DNA of 64,000 nt from Zanthoxylum bungeanum (lineage: Eukaryota > Streptophyta > Magnoliopsida > Sapindales > Rutaceae): contig SKCR01049661.1 of the NCBI GenBank assembly GCA_019454045.1, positions 1 through 64,000 of the forward strand. Direction: 5' to 3'. Below, piece after piece: positions 46,241 through 59,202 of this stretch. The translations under genes and the position numbers were made by a program. Numbering within the stretch: position 1 is the first letter of the stretch; each line of letters starts with the position of its first letter. The notes under the pieces were generated by a model, which saw only the letters and a program-made list of their open reading frames with translations, was not told the origin of the DNA and did no database searches.

Positions 46241-48266
46241 TGTTAGTGTTCCTAGAACATGCCAAGGATCTAATAAGCATGAAAACATGTTCATAAATTC
46301 AAAATAAGTTGCGGAATTACTTACATTGAATGGATTTGAGCTTTTAAAATTTTGAGAAGAAGATCCAAGATCCAAGATGCTTCATTTGTTGATTCCAAGC
46401 TTTGAGTTGAAGATCTCCAAGATCCTTCCTTTGTTGATTCCAAGCTTTTGAATTTGTTTCCCTATCACCTTAGTTGATTCCATGAAGTGCTAGCTCCTTT
46501 GAAATTGCAACAAAATCAAAGAGAAGAAATGAAGGCCATTCACGCCATTTGAGAGAGTATTAGGGTTTCTTTTGTTCTAAGTGTGTTTTGTGTGATGCTT
46601 ACACAAGTCAATAGAGAGAGAGAGAAGAGTTTTAGGTAAAAACCAATTTACCCTTTTACCTAAACAAGGTAGTTGGGTAAATGGTTTCACCAAAACCATT
46701 CTAAGGTAGTTGGATGGTGGGTGGCTTGGCATAAATGCCCACTACCCTCCCAACTACCACATGTGAAGTGGGCCCCACATTTGAATTCAAAATTCAAATG
46801 GTCTCTACGAACATTTTCCGCGGCTCGGTTCCGTTTAATCCGATTAAACGAACTTTCGTCGCTAAATAATTAAATCTAATTTAATTAAATAACGATGCCT
46901 CGCAAATATATTAGGAATGTCGTTTATGAATTAATTCTAAATTAATTCGTTCGTTCGTATTAAAGTCCGACTTTAATTCCGTAATGAAATACAATTCATA
47001 TTAATATATCCAATATATAATTTTTAGCCCATACGAATAATTAAATAGAAAAATCAAATTTAACTATTAAATTTATTTTACCGATTAATTCCAAATTAAT
47101 CTCGTTCTCTCTCTTCCGAACACATTTAATCTCAGATTAAATAATACCTCAATTAACCACAGATTAATTTTCTCTCTCTTAATTATCCCAGATTAATTAT
47201 CTCTCTTAATTAATCCCAGATTAATTCTAATTAAATCAACTGTCATTGGTGAATCTTTGGGAAGCGACCCAAGAGATCCCTGGATATGTTGTCAGTAAAT
47301 ATGGTCATCGGATTATCCGTAGTGCGTACCTCGTACCACGTGCTTACCGATTTACAAGACATGGTTGGCTTCTAGCAAAGCACCGTGCCTACCCAATTCT
47401 CCAGAAATATTCTTACTGGAATATATATCTATGTCAGGCGTAGTATACGTAGTATTGCGTATTGCGATCCAGTATCGAATGTCACGTGCTAGGCCTGGGG
47501 CTGGAATGTGTCTACCCCGTACGAAGGACATGTCGGATGTCTGGTAACTAGTCTCTATTATCGGATATACATGACCTAATCATAATATCCCGATGACTGC
47601 AGTACTTAAGAGCACTAGTACCGTATCCTACGTGACATCATCTCCACTATGACTGGAGTGATACTTCCGTCTTGACATCACACCCAATACACTACGATTC
47701 TCAATATACCTAGCAGAGGCGTACACAGAACCGTTTTAAAGCCCTGGACGACCAAAACTAAAGCATACCAATTGTCGCAAGTATTAGCGGTGCAAGTCTC
47801 AGGTTAAGACCAAATACACCTACCCTGATTTCGGACTTCCATACACATAGTCATACTACCAATGGAATTTCGAGGGGTCTATCCAGAGCGAAGCTATTTT
47901 CCGTACCATCGGTAAAACACAACCTCCTATTACACTTGCATGAGTATCCTATACCCAAATATATGAGAACTATGCCGTTATGATCTCACATAACACGCAC
48001 AAGTGTAATACTAGTCTATTCCGTATTATCGATGTCCAGTCTCAATAATACTACGACTAGGGATATTTAATGATTAATCCTTCGTGGTCTGATACTGTCT
48101 CATATCATCTCAATCCAGGAACTAATCATAAGGACCTCCTATCATTTATACATCTAGGTTATCTAATCACAAATGATAAGAGTGCAATCTCCTTGTCACA
48201 TAGTTAATTTGTACAACAACACCGTGATCTGTACAAATAGTGACGTTATGGGTCAATTGTCCAACA
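46241..48266 (-). repeat. Copia-E 3' LTR
   Basis: About 2.03 kb. It starts TGTTGGACAATTGACCC at 48266 and ends ...GGAACACTAACA at 46241 on the minus strand. It is very similar to the visible part of the 5' LTR (62464-64000). Confidence 0.9.
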
Positions 48267-49307
48267 ATCTCCCACTTGGCCTATAGCCAGTCACTCGAGT
48301 GTGTCTTACACCCGAACTATGTACGGTTCGCTCAAACTGCTGAGGAAAGGCTTTCATCAGTGGATTTGTATGATTATCGTCAGATGCAATTTATTCGATC
48401 ATCACATCATCACGATGTATGATCCGAACAAATCAGATGAATAGTCGAAGTATATATCTGGATCGTTGATGAGACCATTAATTCTTTAGTCTGCGCTGTA
48501 GCCTAGCTCAGCTGCTAACAGAATTATATCTAATCTAATCAGATTTGTTAATGACCCAGATGGCTTCTATTGCTGCCTCAACTGCAGCAATAACCCGCAT
48601 TTGTTGTTTACTCGGTATTTTCATCATGGCAAAACGTGATGTGATGGTTTTTATACTTAGCCGATCTGTTTGTCTATTTCGTGTCGAACTCTAAAAGTTT
48701 CTGTTTGTGTTCTTCAAAAGCAACACAACCATAACACGATGCCACATCCATAAAGGTCACGAAATATTCATATCCACCTCTCGCCTAGCTAGACATGGGC
48801 CCACTTACGTCACTATGAACAAGGGCTAATAGATCGGTGGCACTTATAATTTTACCAAGTAAAGGTGTTTAGGCAATTTGCCCAATAAACTAGATTCATA
48901 GACTTTCATTTGAATGGAATCAAATCCGTCCTAGTATCCACTCTTCAAAAGTGTGGATATACGAGTCTTGTTTAATTGTGTCCCAGACAACACTGCCACA
49001 AATAAGTCTCATCTGATCAAATCAGTTTGAGTTCTTTGTTTGTCATATTATATGTTTGAGATTTATTTATATTCAAAATATAAATATGTTATTCACATCT
49101 AATGTGTTTATCTAATATCATCTTATAAATAAAACACTTTAGTGTTCTAGAATAAAAGGTATACTGCCCAACGAGTTTACTCGATATAGAGATAATGTTT
49201 CTAGTCAAAACAAGTTACATATAACTGTTTCCAATAAGTACACACCCAAATGGTAGTTTCCAAACTTAGGTATCTACGGTTGATGATTGAAACGCGACTG
49301 TCGTCCC
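48267..49307 (-). pseudogene. Copia-E pol remnant with RT deleted
   Basis: From the PPT (minus-strand GGCCAAGTGGGAGAT) the sequence goes back through RNase H (TAA at 48608-48610) and at about 48630-48680 jumps straight to the integrase region. The integrase has HSDVSGP followed by TAG at 48785-48787, then zinc-finger remnants and the pre-protease part. About 1.7 kb of reverse transcriptase present in Copia-B and Copia-F is absent. It ends at GTCCC (49303-49307), the Copia-F target site. Confidence 0.75.
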
Positions 49308-51332
49308 TGTTGGTTTATTCTAAGGTCCCAAGATCAAATCAAGACATGAAATAATGCGTGAATACATCAACGGAGGTAGCGGAATACTCACATTGATCGG
49401 TTATGTCGATTTGGAGACGAATGAAGGCCAAAAACGCACTGCCCTTCACGCCAAACTGCAACAGTCCACTGTCCCTGCAAAACAGAATTTCGGGTCTCAA
49501 AACGAAGCTCCATACTCCATCGGATGAGTCCCGCCTCATGGGTGAACCTCCCTACCACCTTCGCAAGACTCGTAGTGTGCTAGCACTTGCGGTTTTCACC
49601 ATGAAAACCCAACCCTTGCTTCCCTTTTGTGTCACGTTTTTCTGGTTCAAAACCAGTCCCCATTTCAAGCTTTGGGCGTGAGAGAAGAGAGAAAATTGAG
49701 AGAGAAGAAGTTTTATGTTAAGTTAAAATGATTTACCAAAAATCAATTTATATTTATGCCATAAAATTTATTAAATTGATAATAAATTTATGACACAAAT
49801 CATGCAATGGTTTAGAGTGTCAAACACTCAAACTCCATGCAAGACCATTGAGTGTATTGTACACAATCTTCATGCAATGCATTAGAATTAAATAATGCAT
49901 AATATGACATGTGTCATGTGGGCCCCACACGTTTCCAAATGAAAGTGGGCCCACGTGCACTCACGCGTTCGGGTTCGATATTTCCGAAATACCGAGCTTA
50001 CGTCGCGACGTTAATTCAATCGAATAATTGCGGCTAGCGAAATTATTATTTACGTCGCTAACGAATTAATTCTAAATTAACTCGTTTGCCCGAATTAAAA
50101 TCTAATTTTAATTCCGCGTCGAAATCTAATTTCGTATAATATATCGAATATATTAATTTACCGATTAATTCCAAATTAATCGTTATCTCTCTCTAGACGA
50201 TATTTTATCCTAGATAAAATATCTCCGTAATTAATCCTAGATTTTTTCTCTCTCTTCTGTATAATCCCAGATTATTCAAGAGTGCGAGTTGTGCGTCATC
50301 GGTGGATTATCGGGAAGCGACCCATGAGATCCCCGGATAATCTGGCAGTAAATACGGTCGTCGGAGTATCCGAATCAGTACGTACCAAGTACTACGTTCT
50401 ACCGATTTACGAGACAAGGTCGACTCCTAGCAAAGCACCAAGTCTACCTAATTCTCCGGACATATCCATTAAGAATATTAAGATCTGTATCAAGCGTAGT
50501 ATACTAATGTATTGTGCATATCGGCCCAGTATCGGATAGTCACGTGCTAGGGCTGGGGCTGGATAAGTGTCTGCCCTCGTCCGAAACACATATCGGATGT
50601 CTGGTAACTAGTCTCTATAATCGGATATTCATGACCTGGTCATAATATCACGATTGGATGCGCATCTCTTAAGAGCACTAATACCGTATCCTGCGTGACA
50701 TCATCTCCACTATGACTGGAGTGATACTTCCGTCTTGACATCACATCCAATACACTACGATTCTCAATATACCCGGCATTGGCGTACACAGAACGGTTAG
50801 AGTCCTAGACGACCTCAACTAAAGTTATATCGATTGTTGTCGTAAGCATTAGCGATGTAAGTCTCAGGTTAAGACTATACACACCTACCTTGATTTCGGC
50901 CTCCCATAGACATATTCATAATACCAATGGGATTCCGAGGGGTCTATCCAGAGCGAAGCTGTTTCCCGTACCATCGGTGAAACACGACCTCCTATCGCAC
51001 TTGCATAAGCATCCAATACTTATATATATGAGAACTATGCCGTTGTGCCCTCACAACGCACACAAGTGCAATACTAGCCTATTCCGCATTATCGATGTCC
51101 AGTCTCGATAATACTACGGCTAGGGATATTAATGATTAATCCTTCGGGGACTGATACTGTCTCATATCATTCTCAGTCCAGGAACTAATCATAGGGACCT
51201 CTCTTCATTTATATATCTAAGGTGATCTAATCACAAATGATGAGAGTGCAATTTCCTTGTCACATAGTTAATTTGCTACAACAACACAATGATCTGTGCA
51301 AATAGTGACGCTATGGGTCATTTTGTCCAACA
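49308..51332 (-). repeat. Copia-F 3' LTR
   Basis: About 2.03 kb. Nearly identical to 57176-59197 by eye; the differences are mostly 1-3-base indels plus one altered patch near 49670-49690. Open frames at 49339-49539 and 49403-49681 recur in the other LTR because of this identity and carry no domain. Confidence 0.92.
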
Positions 51333-54300
51333 ATCTCCCACTTGGCACATAGCCAGTCACTCGAGTGTCTAACACCCGAACTATGTACGGTTCGCTCAAA
51401 TTGCTGAGGAAAGGTTTTCGTCAGCGGATTTGTATGATTATCGTCTGACGCGATTTATACGATCATCACATCGCCACGATGTATGATCCGAACGAATCAG
51501 ATGATATAGAAGTATATATCTGGATCGTCGATGAGACCTTTAATTTTAGCCTTGTGCTGACGCCTAGCTCAGCTGCTAACAGAACTATATCTAATCTAAT
51601 TAGATTTATTATCGACCCAAATGGCTTCTATTGCTGCCTCAGCTGCAGCAATAATCCGCATTTGTTGTTTATTCGGCAACAGTTATCTTGCTCGGAAGAT
51701 TTTCAGCTCACTGTCCGTTATTCAAACTTTATAGTACCGCAGTATTTAATTGTTTGGAAACTTGTAGCAGTGATCCCAGTCACTTCAAGTTCTCCTTCTC
51801 CATAGTTTAAGACAACATCTTTAGTTCTCTCAGATACTAACAGATGTCTTAATGTTCAATCCAGTGACTATCACTTGGATTGACCCAATTGTGACTCCAT
51901 ATGCTCGAAGCGTATGAGACACCAATACAAGTACATTTTAAATGTACAATTTCCCAGAGAGTGTTAACAACTCCAAATCTATCCCAGTAGATCTTTATTC
52001 CCTGAATAAAGGTTGTTACTCCCCAGAATTCTACGGAGAATTTCTATTGAAAGAATATCTATGAAAGCCAAGCTTTCACCAATAGCTTTATGGGAATTTC
52101 ACTGTCAGTGCGCTCTCCCACTAACCTCCTTATATACACAAGAATTATTTCGTTTTGAGTTAAATCATAAACCATTATGATTATTTCAAAACGTCAGTTC
52201 CAAGAACCTTATGCTTGCTTCAATCCAAACATGGATTGAATAATCCGCAAACCTTGTTTGTCGGTTATACAAAATCGTCAGGATGTTGTAAACATCCTCC
52301 AAAAGGTTTCCTTTTCAGGAAAGCGATTTTGATTTATAACTGGCACATTTCATAAATGAAATATACAGTTATTTCAAGCATCTTCAAAATGGATTTACCA
52401 TGGCAACAGGTAAAAGGTTGAACCATTATTAACATAATGTTGATAACGATACCTTTTCGTCAAAAGTCTAGCTTTGCACGTTGGTATGTTGCCTTCCATG
52501 TATGTCTTCCTTGAAGACATTTATAGTACCAATAGGCACAACGCCTTGTGGTACAACAACTAGTATCCAAACATAGTTGTTATACATGGAATCCATTTCG
52601 GACTCATGGCACTTTGCCAATACAGGGAGTGATACCTCGTATCACTTCCTCATAAACGTAGTCGGATGGTACACCACCATAAGATTGACATCTTTATGGG
52701 GCGAGATCAGAAACCCATACCCTAGGTTGTTTTCTGACTCTATCCGATCTACAGTTTCTTGTGTATTTGAAGATTAATGGTATAGTTCATCATAGATGAA
52801 CTTTTGTGTTCCATTAAGGACTTCGTGCCTGAACAGTATTACTCCGATTTTCATCGAGTATCACTATCCTCCCACTGACCACTGCATATCGGTATTCCTC
52901 TCAGGAAAACCGCATGGTGAGCAACAATTATATTGTTCTCATGTGGGATTTACAAGTATTGTACTTAAGGTTTCCCTTAGGATAACCTATATTGGCACTT
53001 ATCCAATTTGGGTCCTTAGTTTGGTATCATCCAAACGCTATGCCTGGCATACCCAAATTATCAGGAATGAGAAACCTCGTTTCTTCCCTGTTCATATCCT
53101 ATATGATATCTGTCAAACAGATTTATATGGAACCTTATTCTAAATAAGTTTTGCACTGTTAATACATATCCTGTTGAAGGAAATTGTAGCTCAGAGCGAC
53201 TCGTGATAAACCTTATCATGTCCAACAAAATTCGGTTTTTGGTTCGGACACACCGTCTAACTGACGTGTCTCGGGAGGAGTCCTCATATGAAAGAATACC
53301 ATATTCTTTCATTTACGTATGAAACTTACTGCTTAAGTATTTTCCATTACGGTTTTACCGTGGCGGAATAATACTATAGCCGATCTGTTTGTCTACTTCG
53401 TGTCGAAACTCTAAAGTTTCCGATCTGTGTTCTTCAAAAGAAACACATAACCACAACGTGATGTCACATCCGTTAAGGTCACGAAATATTCATGTTCACA
53501 TCTAGCCTAGCTAGATATGGGCCCACTTACTTCACCATGAATAGGGCTAACAGATCGGTGGCCCTTTTACTATTACCAAGTAAATAGTATTTTAGGTTTT
53601 TAACCTAATAAACTAGATTCGTAGACCTTATTTGAATAGTCAAATCAGTCCTAGTATCCACTCTTCAAAAGTGTGGATATACGAGTCTTGTTTAATTGTG
53701 TCCTAGACGACAATGCCACAAATAAGTCTCTATTGATCAAATCAATTTGAGCTATTTATTTGTCATTTATATGTTTGAGATTTTATTTATATTCAAAATA
53801 TAAATTATGTTATTTACATCTAATGTATTTATCTCAGTATCATCTTTATATAATGAAACACTTAGTGTTCTAGAATATAAAGGTTTTATCCGCATCGGAT
53901 TAAACACTGATATAGAGATAATGTCTCTAGTCAAACTAGTTACATTATAACATTTCCTAATTTAAGTACACACCCGAAGGGTAGTTCCTAAACTTAGGTA
54001 TCTACGGTCGAAACAGCGACTTTCGTCCCGTTTCCGATTCGCAGAAAATCTCAGCCTGAAGTCAGTATCCTGCTCAAAGCAGATTCTGAACATCAATACA
54101 TATATTTTATGTACCACACTCAGTATTTAAAATCCAATTTCAATACTAGTAGTAAATATAACTTGACAAATTTTTTAAAGTCAGAGCCTTGCCCTTCTTT
54201 AATTCCTTCGTGTCTTCCATATCCAAATGGTAGTCACTTTGGGATATGTCAATTATCATTTCAATATTTCACAAACCTTTGGCCAAGCCTTGGGTTTCGG

Positions 54301-54400
54301 AATATCGAAATGATGTGCACCTTGTGCAACTTGCCCAATTGCAAACTTTGACTTCTTCTCCACTAGAATAGTCAAATCAATTCTCTAAGAATTATTAATT
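51333..54400 (-). pseudogene. Copia-F gag tail and pol, decayed
   Basis: From right to left on the minus strand: a gag tail, a protease remnant near 54080 (N-T-E-C-G-T in place of D-T-G-C-G-T, then a stop), integrase with a V-S-G-P-I motif followed by TAG at 53507-53509, reverse transcriptase including GLKQA followed by TAA at 52209-52211, and RNase H with TAA at 51669-51671. Many frameshifts are also present. The longest frames are about 115 codons and none is intact. Confidence 0.82.
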
Positions 54401-57160
54401 GCAATTTAATATTTTTAAATCTAAAGATAGATTTTGATAAGTATAATAATAAGCACTAAAGTCATCATCACATAAATCTTCCAAAGATTTATGCTCTACT
54501 ATTTGCTTAATTATGGGCTTAGTCATAATAAGTTATTTTATCAAATAAATTAACCTATTATTTATTCCCAATATGAAAATTAAATCATTTAAAGCATTTA
54601 ATCCAATGATTATATATTTTAAATATTCAACTTTTCAATTCTTTCTTGATTTCAATAGTCCAACTATTTAATCAATTTAATAAGGTACTATTATTATAAT
54701 GATTACAATAATCCAATTATTTAATCAACTATAATTTTAATATTGATTACTATAATCTAATTATAAAATCAACTATCATTTTAATTCAATTATATTGATT
54801 ACTATAATCCAATTATAAAATCAACTACATATTGAATGAGTTTGTATATAGTCCAACTATATATATATTTAAAACAACATAAATATTAGTCCAACTAATA
54901 CTTTGATTAATATGACGAGTAAAATATAGATGAGCGCGTTTAGCGAGTATTCGAACGAATGTTGCAAATTCAATACTTGCCTCCCACTATTTTTCGTCGA
55001 GCCTCTAACCCTCTGTCGAGTACTCGGGAAACCGTGTTTCCTAGTGGGCTAGGATCCCGTTAAATATCACACAATCTTGACTTTGGCCAACAAATTGTAT
55101 GATAATTAACTAGGTAGATCTCTAAGATCAATTGGATCTAATCCAACTCCTAGATCCAGTAGGGGTGGACATCCAAGTCCTAAACATATATCTTATATAT
55201 GCCTATATATCCAAATATACCCTAACCTTTTTCCTCTGAATCAACTAGGCCTTGGCTTTGGCACAACAAACCTAGTGATCCCAGTCAAGCGCGGACCCAT
55301 TGACATGGAAGCTTCGTAATCAATGTCAATGGACAAGAAGTGGTCTTGACTTTGGCCAACAAACCACAACTTGGACACGACACCGATATGGAACAAAGCC
55401 TCGTGATTAAAACACATCTTCGAAGGACAAGGGCTTGACTTTGGCCAACAACCCCTGCCAATCTCGGATCTTGAGTAAGAATCACTCAATGGAAGGAAAT
55501 AAACGCTTGATATTTAACGAGGAGGGTTTTTCGCGTGCAAATTGGCTACCAATTTAATTATCTTTGTTAAGGTCTCATCATCATACACCCTTAAACATGC
55601 ATTCTAAATACATAATAAAGCGAGTATGAAAATAAATAATAATGATATGCGGATGGATACTTAACACATTGATCCTAGATCAAATCTCTCCCTTTCTCAC
55701 TCAAGCTAGCACTAGTATTACTTCTACCCGTTACACTACACTTCTAAAGAAACCTCATATACATAGAGGGGAATAGGTGAGAAGAGAATACAAAGAGAAT
55801 AGAGGTGATAAGGCTGGACACGCAGGTCCAATTTAATAAATCGAATTTATTACAACAATTTCTAAAATTGCCCACCCGACTAATATCCATCCGATATACA
55901 TTATTCATTCAACACAACCACGTATTCACACACATAAGCATGCTATCAATCAATCTAATCAAATTAATTAATCTGATAATTAAGTGATCATCCAATGTTC
56001 AAACAACGATTTGATTTTGTTCGAGTCAAACTCGTTTTTGCGAATAAGTACTCAAAGTACGAATTCATGAATTAAATTAAACTACATCATTAAATCTAAT
56101 AACATGTATTTAATACTAATTCACTATTCAATTCAAAATTAAATATACACTTTTATTTAATAAACCTTTTACGATTTAAATTCCAAATCTAATCGTAACG
56201 CGTCTCAAAGACCGATTAACGTCCAACGTCAATTCAATTAAAGTCCAATGGGCTTTTGATTGATTTCTTAAGGCGTGGACTTTTGGTCAACTCGGGTCAA
56301 ACCGATAACCAAAGTCCAATCCGGGATTTACCCCATAAGCCCATAAATCAATCTTGGCCCATTAGGCCCAATTGAACATTAAAGGTTCATTAGTCGCAAT
56401 TGGGCTTTATGGTTAAGGTTTTGGGCCCAATTGGATCCAATCCACTTGGCCTAAACCAAACTTGATAAATCAAGCCCAATAGGCCCAATTACAATTTTAA
56501 ATTCTAATTTCCAAAATTAGGCCCAATTAATTAAATCCAAAAATCCAATTTTCACAATTTAATTACAAAAGTGCATTATATGATTAATCAACTAAATCAA
56601 CATTTCCAAAACACTAAATTAGTCCAATTAATCATACTTAATTCATTATTACATGTCAAACACACATAATGAAAAATCAAACCCATTTACATGCTTTCAT
56701 GCTCTCGGCCAAGGAGGATTTTGTGTCCGATTTGGTTTCGATCCAATCGAACCTACAATCGACATCAAATCACCATCCAATTTGATTTTATACACATCCA
56801 ATGTCCACAAAACCAAAATTCCAAGACAAACATTAGGGCATATCCAATTCGGCCAACATAGAATTTTTGGGGTTTTGTCCAATTCGAAATCCAATCCAAT
56901 TCGATTCAAATTAACGTCAACCTAATCGATTCTAACTCATCAAATGAATTAAAAATCAAAAATCCAAGATCCCCAAATTCATCACACATTCGGCCCATGG
57001 CATAATATTTGGGGAAAATAATTCCAAATCATTTTCATCATAGTCCAACCAAAATGAAATAAAATGTTATAAACATACTCAAACAAGCAATTTATTCAAA
57101 TCATGCTCAACAAACATTTACCCAAATTTTAAGCCCTACATTTTTCATGCTTGCAACATT
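54401..57160 (-). repeat. Copia-F leader / AT-rich gag-replacing region
   Basis: Collinear with the Copia-B leader (5081-7848). It has the AT-rich array at 54650-54910 and the three TTGGCCAA-containing 20-mers. No protein domain was recognised; a frame at 56653-56925 is AT-rich leader. Confidence 0.6.
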
Positions 57161-57174
57161 AGCTCTTGATGCCA
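57161..57174 (-). other. Primer-binding site of Copia-F, diverged
   Basis: On the minus strand TGGCATCAAGAGCT, one base beyond the LTR. It has a T-to-C change against the usual TGGTATCA. Confidence 0.75.
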
Positions 57175-57175
57175 T

Positions 57176-59197
57176 TGTTGGTTTATTCTAAGGTCCCAAG
57201 ATCAAATCAAGACATGAAATAATGCGTGAATACATCAACGGAGGTAGCGGAATACTCACATTGATCGGTTATGTCGATTTGGAGACGAATGAAGGCCAAA
57301 AACGCACTGCCCTTCACGCCAAACTGCAACAGTCCACTGTCCCTGCAAAACAGAATTTCGGGTCTCAAAACGAAGCTCCATACTCCGTCGGATGAGTCCC
57401 GCCTCATGGGTGAACCTCCCTACCACCTTCGCAAGACTCGTAGTGTGCTAGCACTTGCGGTTTTCACCATGAAAACCCAACCCTTGCTTCCCTTTTGTGT
57501 CACGTTTTTCTGGTTCAAAACCAGTCCCCATTTCAAGCTTGGCTGGTGGGGAGAGAAGAGAGAAAATTGAGAGAGAAGAAGTTTTGTGTTAAGTTAAAAT
57601 GATTTACCAAAAATCAATTTATATTTATGCCATAAAATTTATTAAATTAATAATAAATTTATGACACAAAACATGCAATGGTTAGAGTGTCAAACACTCA
57701 AACTCCATGCAAGACCATTGAGTGTATGTACACAATCTTCATGCAATGCATTAGAATTAAATAATGCATAATATGACATGTGTCATGTGGGCCCCACACG
57801 TTTCCAAATGAAAGTGGGCCCACGTGCACTCACGCGTTCGGGTTCGATATTCCGAAATACCGAGCTTACGTCGCGACGTTAATTCAATCGAATAATTGCG
57901 GCTAGCGAAATTATTATTTACGTCGCTAACGAATTAATTCTAAATTAACTCGTTTGCCCGAATTAAAATCTAATTTTAATTCCGCGTCGAAATCTAATTT
58001 CGTATAATATATCGAATATATTAATTACCGATTAATTCCAAATTAATCGTTATCTCTCTCTAGACGATATTTTATCCTAGATAAAATATCTCCGTAATAA
58101 TCCTAGATTAATTTTCTCTCTCTTCTGTATAATCCCAGATTATTCAAGAGTGCGAGTTGTGCGTCATCGGTGGATTATCGGGAAGCGACCCATGAGATCC
58201 CCGGATAAAATCTGGCAGTAAATACGGTCGTCGGAGTATCCGAATCACGTACGTACCAAGTACTACGTTCTACCGATTTACGAGACAAGGTCGACTCCTA
58301 GCAAAGCACCAAGTCTACCTAATTCTCCGGACATATCCATTAAAGAATATTAAGATCTGTATCAAGCGTAGTATACTAATGTATTGTGCATATCGGCCCA
58401 GTATCGGATAGTCACGTGCTAGGGCTGGGGTGGATAAGTGTCTGCCCCGTCCGAAACACATATCGGATGTCTGGTAACTAGTCTCTATAATCGGATATTC
58501 ATGACCTGGTCATAATATCACGATTGGATGCGCATCTCTTAAGAGCACTAATACCGTATCCTGCGTGACATCATCTCCACTATGACTGGAGTGATACTTC
58601 CGTCTTGACATCACATCCAATACACTACGATTCTCAATAAACCCGGCATTGGCGTACACAGAACCGGTTAGAGTCCTAGACGACCTCAACTAAAGTATAT
58701 CGATTGTCGTAAGCATTAGCGATTGTAAGTCTCAGGTTAAGACTATACACACCTACCTTGATTTCGGCCTCCCATAGACACTATTCAATACCAATGGGAT
58801 TCCGAGGGGTCTATCCAGAGCGAAGCTGTTTCCCGTACCATCGGTGAAACACGACCTCCTATCGCACTTGCATAAGTATCCAATACTTATCATATGAGAA
58901 CTATGCCGTTGTGCCCTCACAACGCACACAAGTGCAATACTAGCCTATTCCGCATTATCGATGTCCAGTCTCGATAATACTCCGGCTAGGGATATTTAAT
59001 GATTAATCCTTCGGGGACTGATACTGTCTCATATCATTCTCAGTCAGGAACTAATCATAGGGACCTCTCTTCATTTATATATCTAAGGTGATCTAATCAC
59101 AAATGATGAGAGTGCAATTTCCTTGTCAATAGTTAATTTGCTACAACAACACAATGATCTGTGCAAATAGTGACGCTATGGGTCATTTTGTCCAACA
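57176..59197 (-). repeat. Copia-F 5' LTR
   Basis: Starts TGTTGGACAAAATGACCC at 59197 and ends ...AGAATAAACCAACA at 57176 on the minus strand. Confidence 0.92.
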
Positions 59198-59202
59198 GTC
59201 CC

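Larger units (their letters stand above)
49308..59197 (-). mobile_element. Copia-F, full-length young insertion with decayed interior
   Basis: Both LTRs are present (3' LTR 49308-51332, 5' LTR 57176-59197), with PPT 51333-51347 and a PBS next to the 5' LTR. It is flanked by GTCCC at 49303-49307 and 59198-59202. Removing it rejoins the Copia-E text ...GTCGTCCC with GTTTCCGATTCGCAG, matching the uninterrupted order at 54024-54048. Confidence 0.93.

Noticed and set aside
49339..49681. Identical frames at 49403 and 57271
   Set aside because: The identity is explained by the two LTRs of one young element, not by protein conservation.
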